Under the pieces are notes generated by a model that was not told where the DNA came from, did not search any database, and saw only the letters and a program-made list of their open reading frames with translations. A stretch of DNA of 64,000 nucleotides from Hyphomonadaceae bacterium (lineage in GTDB: Bacteria > Pseudomonadota > Alphaproteobacteria > Caulobacterales > Hyphomonadaceae): positions 62,001-126,000 of the forward strand of contig JADKDU010000004.1 in assembly GCA_016714495.1 (NCBI GenBank), read 5' to 3'. This document shows positions 1 to 8,107 of the stretch, piece after piece (positions within the stretch are counted from its first letter, which is position 1; each line of letters starts with the position of its first letter). The position numbers and the translations under genes were made by a program.

Positions 1-396
1 GGGACGGCGGAAATTGCCGCACAGACGGACGCGGTTAGAGTCGATGGCGCGGTAGGTTGCATCGCCTGGCGCTGCGGGCTGGTCGCCGGTGTGGAGGCGG
101 GAGTTGAGCGGAGGTTCGCCGCGACCACAGAGGCGGGGCGGGTCTATCGGGTTGGCGGGAACGGCGCGCATGCTGTGCGCTTCTTCGATTGTGGCCGGGG
201 CTTTGCCCGTGGCGTTGTAGGCGCAATGGGCGAGCTGAAGGCCTTGCGTGATCCAGCTCATTGTCAGGTCGTCTAGGCGGCGGTCGCGGGCGTCGCCTGG
301 GCCGCCGACCAGGACAAAGCCGGCGATTACGGCGCCGATGGCGATGCCGGCGCCCGTGAGGGCGAGGACGGGGCCGAAATTACGCTTGCTGGTCAT
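1..396 (-). CDS. Unknown membrane-anchored protein, 3' end outside the window
   Basis: Reading leftward from the ATG at 396, the frame stays open to base 1 (132 codons), so the gene is cut by the window edge. Residues 8-31 form one hydrophobic, glycine-rich segment after a short basic start, which suggests a single N-terminal membrane anchor or uncleaved signal. The rest is polar and would be periplasmic; cysteines at residues 58, 90 and 126 could form disulfides. The start overlaps the end of the DUF5671 gene by 17 bases, so the two are very probably translated together. I do not recognise the family. Confidence 0.6.
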   Translation of the reverse strand, partial: MTSKRNFGPVLALTGAGIAIGAVIAGFVLVGGPGDARDRRLDDLTMSWITQGLQLAHCAYNATGKAPATIEEAHSMRAVPANPIDPPRLCGRGEPPLNSRLHTGDQPAAPGDATYRAIDSNRVRLCGNFRRP

Positions 397-1036
397 TGGC
401 GTCTCCCTCTTCGGCGTCGCGGATGAAGTAGAAGAAGACGCCACCGGCGAGGACGGCGATAACGAGCAGCTTCAGGACAAGGCGGGCGGACAGTTCGCCG
501 GCGAGGAAGTTGTAGACGAGGCCGATGGCGTCTCCAATCAGCGTGCAGGAGGCGATGATCAATGTGGCGTAGGTGAGCCATTTGCGGACACGGCTACGCT
601 GCATGGCGGGGTTCGTGCGGCGCTGCTTGCGGATGTGGAGGGCAAGCCAGGCGAACAGCGGGCCGCCGACGACGAGACCCGCGATGGCGGAGCGGATCTG
701 GAAGTCACGTCCGAAGAGCGCGTAGTCATAGGGGCCGGCGTCGAGTTCGTCAGGGATCGCGATGTCGATCAGAGCGAAGAGCAGGGAGCCGAGATTCCAG
801 GCGACGACGCCAAGCAGAATGAAGAGGACGAGATAGAGAAAGGCCTCGCGAGCGGAGACGTAGGGGCGCGGCTTGGGGACGGCCATGCCGAGATCTGTCG
901 TGGCGTAGTCGTCGAGGGCTGCGTCGACTTCCTTCGGCGTCCAGCCGGCGGCGACGAGGGCGGAGGAGATGCGGCCACGCTGTTCGCCTCGGTTGAGGGC
1001 GTCGCGGATGAAGGTGTCGAGCGTGTGGTTGGCCAT
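380..1036 (-). CDS. DUF5671-type integral membrane protein
   Basis: 218 residues. Residues 1-45 look like a small helical domain (motif LVAAGWTPKEVDAAL), of the kind often found before DUF5671. Hydrophobic segments follow at about 62-85, 117-135, 153-175 and 185-205, giving roughly four membrane helices. The motif SAREAFLYLVLF at the first helix matches the DUF5671 pattern as I know it. The ATG is preceded by GGGGAC at a good distance. The function of the domain is unknown. The gene overlaps the next minus-strand gene by 17 bases, which points to a two-gene unit of unknown role. Confidence 0.75.
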   Translation of the reverse strand: MANHTLDTFIRDALNRGEQRGRISSALVAAGWTPKEVDAALDDYATTDLGMAVPKPRPYVSAREAFLYLVLFILLGVVAWNLGSLLFALIDIAIPDELDAGPYDYALFGRDFQIRSAIAGLVVGGPLFAWLALHIRKQRRTNPAMQRSRVRKWLTYATLIIASCTLIGDAIGLVYNFLAGELSARLVLKLLVIAVLAGGVFFYFIRDAEEGDANDQQA

Positions 1037-1103
1037 GGCTGTCCCCTGTGGAGGGGAAGCTAGGGCGTGTTGGCGCGGGTGGCGAGAGGCGGACTGCCTT
1101 CCG

Positions 1104-2732
1104 TTATGCGGTCGCGGCGCGTTCGGCGGCGCGGATGTCGACTTCGACGCCGGGTGTCGTGCGGAAGACCATCATGCTGCGTTGCGCCGCGGTGTAGGCC
1201 GGCCAGACGCCGACTTTCGGATTGGACGGGGTGCCCGTCCTGGCGAAGGCGAGCCAGCTTTCGGACATCTGGTCAGCGATGGCCTGGGCTTCGGGCCCCG
1301 TGCCGGACATGGACTCCGACTTGGCGACGTTGTCGAAGACCATGCCGATGTCGAGGGCGTGGGGAACGTAGCGCTTGCCTCCCATGACGGGCGTGGCCCA
1401 GTCGAGATGATAGAAGAAGACGGGTGCGGCGCCCTGCGCGGACTTGCGGTCGGCGATGGTGACGCTGCCGCGCATGAAGCGGCCATCGGCGCCGGCCATG
1501 AAGTAAAGCTCGGGCGCTTCGATGTTCGGGTAGTTCTTGCGGTAGAGAGCGATGATCTTCGTCGGGTCCTTGCCTTTGAACTGCTTCTTCATCGCGGCGG
1601 GGAGCGTTTCCCAGGTGAGGTCGAACAGGGTGGGGTCGCGCGGGCCATCGAGCGCTGTGCCTTCGGTGCGGTTGGAGCCGATGAGGAGCGGCACGTCTGC
1701 GGACTGCGGCGGGCCGTCAGGTTCGAAGGGGTGACGGGTGATCGATACGCCGGTGACGACAGGGCCTGAGCCGGCGACGACATTGCCGTCGGCGGCGGCT
1801 TGGATGTCGGCGATCGGCTTGGTGAGGATGTCGGCGATTGATGCTTTCGTCAGGCCCAGCCTCTTGACGACTTCGTCAGCGGCCTGTGCGGAGGCTTCTT
1901 TCGTCGCGTGCATGACGCGCGGGCCGGATTGGATGACTGCGCGGTGGAACAGGCCCTTGGCCTTGTCCATCGCCAGCAGGGTGCAGACTTTCGAGCCGCC
2001 GCCGGATTCGCCAAAGACCATGACGTTTGCGGGATCGCCGCCGAAGGCTGCGATGTTGTCGCGGACCCATTCGAGCGACGCGACCATGTCGAGCGCGCCG
2101 ACGGCGCCGCTGTCGGCGAATTGTTCGCCATAGTTGGCAAGGTTAAGATAGCCGAATTGGTTCAGGCGATGGTTGGTTGTGACGATCACCACATCGCCGC
2201 GCTTGGCGAGACGGACGCCGTCATAGGCGTAGGACGAGCCTGAGCCTGTCGCGAAGCCGCCGCCGTGGAACCAGACGAGGACGGGGCGTTTCTTGTCGTC
2301 AACCGCCGGCGTCCAGACATTGAGGAATAGACAGTCTTCTGATGTCGGCAGAGGCGGCTTCTGGCGCCAGGAGGAGAAGAGACCGCCGCCGTCGCCCGCT
2401 GGAAGTTGGGGCGCTGAGTTGGCGTAGGCGAGTGCATCGGCCGGTTCGGTCCACGGTGTGGGCGGTTTGGGCGGCTGGAAGCGGGTGGTTGAGGTGTCTG
2501 CGCCATAGCGCACGCCCTTGAACGTGGCGACGCCGTCTTCGAACTTGCCTTTGACCGGGCCGTACTTGGTTGCGACGACCGGGTTTGCATCGGGCGTCGC
2601 GGCCACCGGTTCCGGCTTGGCCGGCGCGCTTTCACCGCAGGCGGCCAACGCCCCGCCGGTTGTGGCCAGGGCGATTACCGCGACTGAAGCTTTCAGAAGC
2701 GCGCGGCGGCTGCCAAATCCGATGGCGTTCAT
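1104..2732 (-). CDS. Type B carboxylesterase, exported lipoprotein-like
   Basis: 542 residues, the usual length for the family. The N terminus has twin arginines (SRRALL), a hydrophobic stretch and a lipobox-like LAAC at about 28-31, so the protein is probably exported and may be lipid-anchored. Alpha/beta-hydrolase landmarks are visible: oxyanion-hole motif FHGGGFATGS, the family signature EDCLFLNVWTP, the nucleophile elbow FGESGGGSK, and a late KRYVPHALDIG carrying the likely catalytic His. It should hydrolyse carboxylic esters; the natural substrate cannot be read from sequence. A strong GGGAGGG ribosome site precedes the ATG. It stands alone, divergent from the thioesterase gene. Confidence 0.9.
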   Translation of the reverse strand: MNAIGFGSRRALLKASVAVIALATTGGALAACGESAPAKPEPVAATPDANPVVATKYGPVKGKFEDGVATFKGVRYGADTSTTRFQPPKPPTPWTEPADALAYANSAPQLPAGDGGGLFSSWRQKPPLPTSEDCLFLNVWTPAVDDKKRPVLVWFHGGGFATGSGSSYAYDGVRLAKRGDVVIVTTNHRLNQFGYLNLANYGEQFADSGAVGALDMVASLEWVRDNIAAFGGDPANVMVFGESGGGSKVCTLLAMDKAKGLFHRAVIQSGPRVMHATKEASAQAADEVVKRLGLTKASIADILTKPIADIQAAADGNVVAGSGPVVTGVSITRHPFEPDGPPQSADVPLLIGSNRTEGTALDGPRDPTLFDLTWETLPAAMKKQFKGKDPTKIIALYRKNYPNIEAPELYFMAGADGRFMRGSVTIADRKSAQGAAPVFFYHLDWATPVMGGKRYVPHALDIGMVFDNVAKSESMSGTGPEAQAIADQMSESWLAFARTGTPSNPKVGVWPAYTAAQRSMMVFRTTPGVEVDIRAAERAATA

Positions 2733-2878
2733 GAATATCCCTCCCGACGCAGCCCGGTCGTTGCCGTGCGCGTTGCACGTAGATTAGAGCCTGCTGCATA
2801 CTCTCGTCCAGCAACACAGAGCGACCAACCGCACATGGCGTCAGGCGCACGGCCTGATTCCCAGACAGGGAAAAATCG

Positions 2879-3298
2879 ATGGCAGTCACGCCGCCGGAAG
2901 GCTTTGAGCCGCATTTCCGCAGGTCGCCGCTTACCGAACCCTGGGAGCCGATCTTTTCGCAGCGGCTGCCGGACCGAGTTGTCATCGGGCTGTATGCACG
3001 GGAGCCACATACCAATTCGCGGGGAATGGTGCACGGCGGGCTGATCGCCGCGCTGGCCGACAATGCGATGGGGCTTTCCTGCGTGGCGGTCCTCACAGGC
3101 GAGGGGCGCAAGCCGGAGGGTGGACTGATTACGGTGTCGATGGCCACCGATTTCATCGGCGCTGCGAAGCTGGGCCAATGGGTCGCCTTCGACACGCGCT
3201 ATGTAAAGACGGGACGGACACTGTGCTTTGCGCAGGCGTTTGTCACGGCGGATGGCGAGGTGGTTGGGCGAGCGGACGCGCGGTTCAAGGTCTGGTAA
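2879..3298 (+). CDS. PaaI-family hotdog-fold thioesterase
   Basis: 139 residues, typical for single-domain hotdog thioesterases. The motif RGMVHGGLIAALADNAMG (about residues 44-61) holds the HGG signature and the Asp/Asn expected on the central helix; the GLITVSMATDF and later strands complete the fold. Such enzymes hydrolyse acyl-CoA thioesters, often aryl or medium-chain ones, in the cytoplasm. AGGGA lies about nine bases before the ATG. The gene is divergent from the esterase and converges with the next gene, so it is probably monocistronic. The substrate is unknown. Confidence 0.85.
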   Translation: MAVTPPEGFEPHFRRSPLTEPWEPIFSQRLPDRVVIGLYAREPHTNSRGMVHGGLIAALADNAMGLSCVAVLTGEGRKPEGGLITVSMATDFIGAAKLGQWVAFDTRYVKTGRTLCFAQAFVTADGEVVGRADARFKVW

Positions 3299-3303
3299 GC
3301 GCG

Positions 3304-4014
3304 TTACTGCGCCCAAGGCTTCGTCGGCTGGTTGAGGATCATGATTTTCTGCCAGATCTTTCGCGAGAGCGAGGTGGTCAGGTCTTCGATCTCGTTCACG
3401 GCTTCGATGATGACCGGGTCACGCATGTTCTGCATGTAGAGCGCGGCGAGCTTGCCGGTGAGGGAGAGCATCTCGCTGCAGTAGTCGAGATATCGCATCA
3501 GCTCGAACTCGTTCATCTCGTGGACTTGCGACGAGGCCGTCGAGCTGTATCCCTTGTGGAGCTGGGTTGGGTCTTTCGTAAGCTGGTGCATGTCGACAAC
3601 GTGCGCGATTGATCGCAGCTCGTGCAGGTCGCGCAGCACGGCGCGGCGGCGCCACCGGGTGTCGAGATTCAGCAGGAACCAGCTGGCGGCGCCGGACAGC
3701 GCGACGGTGTTCACAGCGGCGTCCACACCTTGAAGGACGTTGGAGATTTCACTGTTCACGTCCAGCCGGGGCAGGCTCGTCGCAAACCAGACAAGGCCAA
3801 CAGCGCCCGTGGCGATGGCGATGACGGCGCCGGCGCGTAGCCACATGTTGGGATGCGAGACTTCGGCCAAGCGCCGCTTGTTCTGACGGGCCAGATCCAG
3901 AACATCCTTGCAGAGATTGGACAAGCCGCGATTGGGGAAGCGCTCGTCGATACGCTTCCGCAGCGTTTCCAACGTGGCTTCTATGCGATCGGCGTCCAGC
4001 GTGCGGTAAGGCAT
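3304..4014 (-). CDS. Unknown protein with two membrane segments
   Basis: 236 residues. Two hydrophobic segments at about 60-80 and 97-117 separate a basic, helical N-terminal part from a mostly helical C-terminal domain rich in charged residues. The likely picture is a hairpin membrane anchor with two cytoplasmic domains. It lies 68 bases downstream of the exonuclease gene on the same strand and could be co-transcribed with it. No family was recognised and no catalytic motif is evident. The ATG at 4014 has only a weak ribosome site, so the start is less certain than the frame. Confidence 0.65.
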   Translation of the reverse strand: MPYRTLDADRIEATLETLRKRIDERFPNRGLSNLCKDVLDLARQNKRRLAEVSHPNMWLRAGAVIAIATGAVGLVWFATSLPRLDVNSEISNVLQGVDAAVNTVALSGAASWFLLNLDTRWRRRAVLRDLHELRSIAHVVDMHQLTKDPTQLHKGYSSTASSQVHEMNEFELMRYLDYCSEMLSLTGKLAALYMQNMRDPVIIEAVNEIEDLTTSLSRKIWQKIMILNQPTKPWAQ

Positions 4015-4082
4015 GTCGTTAGTAATGCCGTGGGATTGCGCTCGCGGGAAGGGGCGGCGCGCGTGGGTTGCGCGAGTTTTCG

Positions 4083-5111
4083 CTACTCGCCTGCTTCGTC
4101 CTCATACCCGATCAGATGGAGCGGGCGGGCCTTGCGGCCTTCCAGCTCTGCCCAGCGGGCGAGGGCGTCGTCGCGGCCGTGCGTGACCCAGAGTTCGTCC
4201 GGGTTCACATCGCGGACGGTTTGTGTGAGTTCGTGCCAGTCGGCGTGATCTGACAGGATGAGGGGAAGTTCGACGCCGCCCGCCTTGGCGCGCTGACGGA
4301 TGTTCATCCAGCCGGAGGCGAAGGCGACGACGGGATCGGGGAAGCTTTGCGCCCAAGGCGTCGAGGTGGCGGACGGCGGGCAGATGACGATCTTGCCGGC
4401 GAACTTCTGGCTTTCAGTCGTCTGCTTTTTCTCGAGCGTTGCCGATTCGAGCGGGCCAAGATCGACGCCGAGGCGTTCATACATGTCGCATAAGGCCTTC
4501 ATGGCGCCGTGGATGTAAATAGTCTCGGTGTAGCCGGCATCGCGCAGTTCACGGATGACGCGCTGAGCCTTGCCGAACGCGTAGGCGCCAACGAGGTGGG
4601 CGCGGTCCGGGAAGGCGCGGATGGAGGCCAGGAGCTTGGCGACCTCGCCGGGGCTGTCGGGGTGACGGAAGACGGGGAGGGCGAAGGTCGCTTCCGAGAT
4701 GAAGACGTTGCAGGGGATGACTTCGAAGGGTGCGCAGGTAGGGTCGGCGCGGCGCTTGTAATCGCCGGTGCAGACCATGGTGAAGCCTTTCCATTTCACC
4801 TCGACCTGCGCCGAGCCGATGACGTGACCAGCAGGGACGAGGCGTACGTCGACATCGCCGATGCGCGTGGTAGCGCCGTAGGGTGCGAGCTGGCGCGATT
4901 GGGCGAAGTTCTGTCCATAGCGGGTCGCCATGGCTTCGAGCGTTTCTGGCGTGGCTAGGACAGACCCGTGACCTGCACGGGCGTGATCGGAATGTCCGTG
5001 CGTGACGACGGCGCGATCAACCCCGCTGCGCACCGGGTCGATGTAGAAATCGCCGGGCGGGCAATACAACCCCTTCGGCGTCGGACAAAGCAGGTCTTCC
5101 GGGCGGATCAT
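4083..5111 (-). CDS. Ligase-associated DNA exonuclease (metallo-beta-lactamase/CPSF-like)
   Basis: 342 residues from the ATG at 5111. The N terminus MIRPEDLLCPTPKGLYCPPG is typical of the ligase-associated exonucleases, and the metal-binding HGHSDHARAG motif follows at about residue 38. Later motifs (AGHVIGSAQVE, CTGDYK, LSDHADWHEL) supply the remaining metal ligands of the beta-CASP-like fold. The family acts in DNA repair and is usually encoded with an ATP-dependent ligase, an Lhr-type helicase and PdeM. Here the helicase and PdeM lie about 11 kb away and no ligase is present. The frame continues upstream to 5387, but that stretch overlaps the divergent lipocalin gene and lacks family features. 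Confidence 0.88.
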   Translation of the reverse strand: MIRPEDLLCPTPKGLYCPPGDFYIDPVRSGVDRAVVTHGHSDHARAGHGSVLATPETLEAMATRYGQNFAQSRQLAPYGATTRIGDVDVRLVPAGHVIGSAQVEVKWKGFTMVCTGDYKRRADPTCAPFEVIPCNVFISEATFALPVFRHPDSPGEVAKLLASIRAFPDRAHLVGAYAFGKAQRVIRELRDAGYTETIYIHGAMKALCDMYERLGVDLGPLESATLEKKQTTESQKFAGKIVICPPSATSTPWAQSFPDPVVAFASGWMNIRQRAKAGGVELPLILSDHADWHELTQTVRDVNPDELWVTHGRDDALARWAELEGRKARPLHLIGYEDEAGE

Positions 5112-5196
5112 GACGGGGATATGAGGGCTGATGCGGATTTCCCCAAATAGTTGCTGCTGGGGTGCTCCAATCCGCCTCGCGGCGCGTATGAGGTGC

Positions 5197-5742
5197 ATGA
5201 AACAGCTTACTGGAACTTTCGTGCTTGCGATGGCCCTTGCAATGACGGGCTGCATCACCTCGCCGGGGCCCGGCGGCGCTCCTCCGCCGGTGGCGTCTGT
5301 AGAGCTGACGAAATTGTATACTGGCGACTGGCACGAGATCGCGTTCCGACCCAACGGGATGACAGAGGGCTGCGTGGCCGGGATCACGCGCTATACGCCG
5401 AAAAACAAGCCGGATGAAGTTGGCGTGCGGGATTCGTGTCGCGAGAAAACGCTCGACGGGAAAGAGAAGGCGATAGACGGGACCGGGCATATTCTTGACC
5501 CCGGCACGAATGCGAAAATCCGGGTTGATTATTTTCCGTTTGTCTCGCGCGAGACCTGGGTTGTGGCGCTCGCGGCGGACTACAGCTGGTTCATCACCAC
5601 GACGCCGGACTTTGGCGAGGTGAACATCTTCACGCGCAACCCGCAGCCCGGGGCTGCGCTGGTCGCCGAACTGACCGCCAAGGTGAAGGCGATGGGGTAT
5701 GATACCGCTCTGCTCGTTTTCCCGCCACAGCCGGCGCGCTGA
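5197..5742 (+). CDS. Lipocalin-family outer-membrane lipoprotein (Blc-like)
   Basis: 181 residues. A short lipoprotein signal ends in MTGC (Cys at about 18), giving a lipid-anchored product. After a proline-rich linker come lipocalin landmarks: LYTGDWHEIAFRP (the GxW motif), an internal ITRYTP, and RVDYFPFVSRETWVVALAAD matching the Blc core strands. Blc proteins bind lysophospholipids or fatty acids at the outer membrane. A second in-frame ATG nine bases upstream (5188) is also possible; AGG lies close before the chosen one. The gene is divergent from the exonuclease with an 85-base gap that must hold both promoters. Confidence 0.82.
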   Translation: MKQLTGTFVLAMALAMTGCITSPGPGGAPPPVASVELTKLYTGDWHEIAFRPNGMTEGCVAGITRYTPKNKPDEVGVRDSCREKTLDGKEKAIDGTGHILDPGTNAKIRVDYFPFVSRETWVVALAADYSWFITTTPDFGEVNIFTRNPQPGAALVAELTAKVKAMGYDTALLVFPPQPAR

Positions 5743-5858
5743 CCGACGTTGGGTCATGGTTACGGCATTGCGGCAAAGCAGTCTGGCTAGCGCCTTGAGT
5801 TTTCCTCAAATCGGCTGATTGATGCCCGCGCGCCGCTGGGACGGCGGTTGAGGGATCT

Positions 5859-7145
5859 ATGCCTAGCGCATTTGATGCGGCCAAGCGGATGATCGCAGCC
5901 ATGATGGCCGGGCGGTCGACGGAAGAGATCGCACAGCAGAGCCGGCCGGACACGACGACGCCGTTGAAGCCGTGGATACGGCCGGCCAAGCGGCTGGAGC
6001 CGACATTCACAGCGGCGAACTGGAAGACGCTGCTAGCGAATTCGGGCGCGACGGAGGCCGACAAAGTTGAGCTTTATGATGCGAAAGCTCAGGAGCAGCT
6101 TGAGCGGTACGAGCATAATGTCGAGAATTATATTGGGACGGTGCGGCTGCCGGTTGGGGTAATCGGGCCGTTGCGAGTGAACGGGATTTTCGCCAAGGGC
6201 GATTTCTACGTGCCGCTGGCGACGAGCGAGGCGGCGCTGGTGGCGAGCTATGGGCGCGGGGCGCGGCTGATCTCGTCGGTGGGGGGATGCACGACGGGAA
6301 CGCTAGCGGAGGGCGTGCATCGCTCCCCAGGGTTTGCGTTTGCTTCGACGACGGATGCCGGACTGTTCGTGGCGTGGGTGTGCATGAATTTCGAACTGCT
6401 GCGCGAAGCAGCTGAGAAGACGACGCGGCATGGCAAGCTGGTGGAGCTGTCGCCGCATATCGAGGGCGACCACGTCTACCTGCTGTGCACCTACACGACG
6501 GGCGATGCGGCCGGGCAGAACATGGTGACCATCGCTACGGAACGCGTGTGCGCCGCGATCCTAGAGCATTCGCCGGTGAAGCCGCTCTACTGGTTCGTAG
6601 AAGCCAACTTCTCGGGCGACAAGAAGGCGTCGGCCATGTCGTTCGTTAGCGTGCGCGGGCGGAAGGTGACGGCATCGGTGGAGCTGCCGTGCGAGGAGAT
6701 CGCAAAGCAGCTGCATACGACTTCGAAGCGGATGGAGGACTACTGGCGCATGTCGGCGCTGGGCGGCGTGATGTCGGGGTCGATTGGCGTGCAGGGGCAT
6801 TACGCCAACGGGCTTGCGGCGCTTTATCTGGCGACGGGGCAGGATGCGGCTTGTGTCGCAGAAAGCGCTGTGGGGGTGACGCGTATGGAGCTGCGCGACA
6901 ACGATAAACTATTCGTGTCGGTGACCTTGCCGAACATCATTGCGGGCACGGTAGGTGGCGGGACGGGGCTGCCGACGCAGAGCGCCGGGCTCAACATTAT
7001 GGGGCTCAAGGGCGCAGGCAAGGCGCGGGTGTTTGGCGAGGTTTGCGCGGCGGTCTGTCTGGCTGGCGAGCTCTCGATCATCGGGGCGCTGTGTGCGCAT
7101 GAGTTTGCGAGTGCGCATAAGAACCTTGCGCGGGGCAAGGCGTGA
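5859..7145 (+). CDS. Hydroxymethylglutaryl-CoA reductase, class I-like
   Basis: 428 residues, the size of a stand-alone HMG-CoA reductase catalytic domain. Visible motifs: ENYIGTVRLPVGVIGPL, LATSEAALVAS with the catalytic Glu (about 124), TTGDAAGQNM, SGDKKAS with the catalytic Lys (about 253), GQDAAC with the catalytic Asp (about 329), GTVGGGTGLPTQ, and SAHKNL with the catalytic His (about 419). The reaction is NAD(P)H reduction of HMG-CoA to mevalonate, or the reverse. It heads a tightly overlapping operon; its stop shares bases with the GTG of the UbiA gene. No other mevalonate-pathway gene is in the window, so its direction and purpose are open. TGAGGGA precedes the ATG. Confidence 0.92.
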   Translation: MPSAFDAAKRMIAAMMAGRSTEEIAQQSRPDTTTPLKPWIRPAKRLEPTFTAANWKTLLANSGATEADKVELYDAKAQEQLERYEHNVENYIGTVRLPVGVIGPLRVNGIFAKGDFYVPLATSEAALVASYGRGARLISSVGGCTTGTLAEGVHRSPGFAFASTTDAGLFVAWVCMNFELLREAAEKTTRHGKLVELSPHIEGDHVYLLCTYTTGDAAGQNMVTIATERVCAAILEHSPVKPLYWFVEANFSGDKKASAMSFVSVRGRKVTASVELPCEEIAKQLHTTSKRMEDYWRMSALGGVMSGSIGVQGHYANGLAALYLATGQDAACVAESAVGVTRMELRDNDKLFVSVTLPNIIAGTVGGGTGLPTQSAGLNIMGLKGAGKARVFGEVCAAVCLAGELSIIGALCAHEFASAHKNLARGKA

Positions 7146-8107
7146 GCAAGGTGGTTGCCGCATCTTCAGCGAAGTCTTCGCGCGGGTTTGCGATGCGGCT
7201 GTGGGAGTATCAGGCCGAGCGGTTTCCAGTGTTCAAGCATGGCGCGCTGATTGCGGCATTCGGGGCGTCTGCGGTGTGCCTATCAGCGTTGTTGCGCGGG
7301 GCGGCGCCGAGTGGGCTGGCTATCGTTGTTGCTGTGCTTGTGCTGCTCGGGTTCTTCTTTCAGCTGCGCGTGGCGGACGAGCATAAGGACAATGAGGACG
7401 ATACGAAGTATCGGCCCGAGCGGCCCGTGCCGCGGGGATTGGTGACGTTGAAGGAACTGCGCGTTGCAGCGTTTGCCGTCGCGGCTGCGCAGATCGGGCT
7501 GACGGTGTTGCTGGACTGGACGCTGATTGTACTGCTCCTGGCGGTGTGGGGCTGGCTGACGATCATGACGAAGGAGTTCTTCGTTCCAGAATGGCTGAAG
7601 AAGCGGCCGCTGGTCTACATGATCAGCCACATGGCGATCATGCCGCTGATCGATCTTTATGCGACGGCGTGTGACTGGTGGCCGGCGGGATATGCGCTGC
7701 ATCAAGGTTTCGGGCTGACGCTGGGCGCGTTTCTGTTGTTATCGCTCGTGAACGGCTCTGCGATCGAGATTGCGCGCAAGTGCTGGGCGCCGGAGCAGGA
7801 GCGAGAGGGCGTGGAGACCTATTCAAGGCTTTGGCGGCCGGGGCGGGCTGGCGTGGCGGTGCTGTGCGTGGTGCTGGCGGGGCTGGCGTTGGCGGCGTTT
7901 ATTAATGTGCGGTCCGGGGCGGGCGTATGGTTCCTGGCGGGTTTGCTGCTGGTGAGTGCTTGGACCGTATGGCGCGCGATTGATTATGCGGGAACGCCTA
8001 CGCCGAAGACGGCCAAAGCGTTGGAGACGGGAAGCGGCGTGTTCGTGCTGTGCAATTATCTGCTACTTGGCGTGCTTCCGCTGATGGCGTCGTTGTGGCT
8101 GCCGTGA
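7142..8107 (+). CDS. UbiA-family prenyltransferase
   Basis: 321 residues, about eight to nine hydrophobic segments. The first acidic motif reads VADEHKDNEDDTKYRPERP (about residues 77-95), the prenyl-diphosphate/Mg site of UbiA enzymes; a second charged loop (IEIARKCWAPEQEREGVETY, about 200-220) sits where the second motif is expected, though it is not a plain DxxxD. The enzyme should transfer a prenyl group to an aromatic or polar acceptor at the inner membrane. The GTG start at 7142 overlaps the HMG-CoA reductase stop by four bases; an internal ATG at 7193 is an alternative. The acceptor is unknown. The position after HMG-CoA reductase favours an isoprenoid product. Confidence 0.88.
   Translation: MSKVVAASSAKSSRGFAMRLWEYQAERFPVFKHGALIAAFGASAVCLSALLRGAAPSGLAIVVAVLVLLGFFFQLRVADEHKDNEDDTKYRPERPVPRGLVTLKELRVAAFAVAAAQIGLTVLLDWTLIVLLLAVWGWLTIMTKEFFVPEWLKKRPLVYMISHMAIMPLIDLYATACDWWPAGYALHQGFGLTLGAFLLLSLVNGSAIEIARKCWAPEQEREGVETYSRLWRPGRAGVAVLCVVLAGLALAAFINVRSGAGVWFLAGLLLVSAWTVWRAIDYAGTPTPKTAKALETGSGVFVLCNYLLLGVLPLMASLWLP

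Noticed and set aside
5112..5387. N-terminal extension of the exonuclease to 5387
   Set aside because: It overlaps the divergent lipocalin gene, and the family begins at MIRPEDLL.
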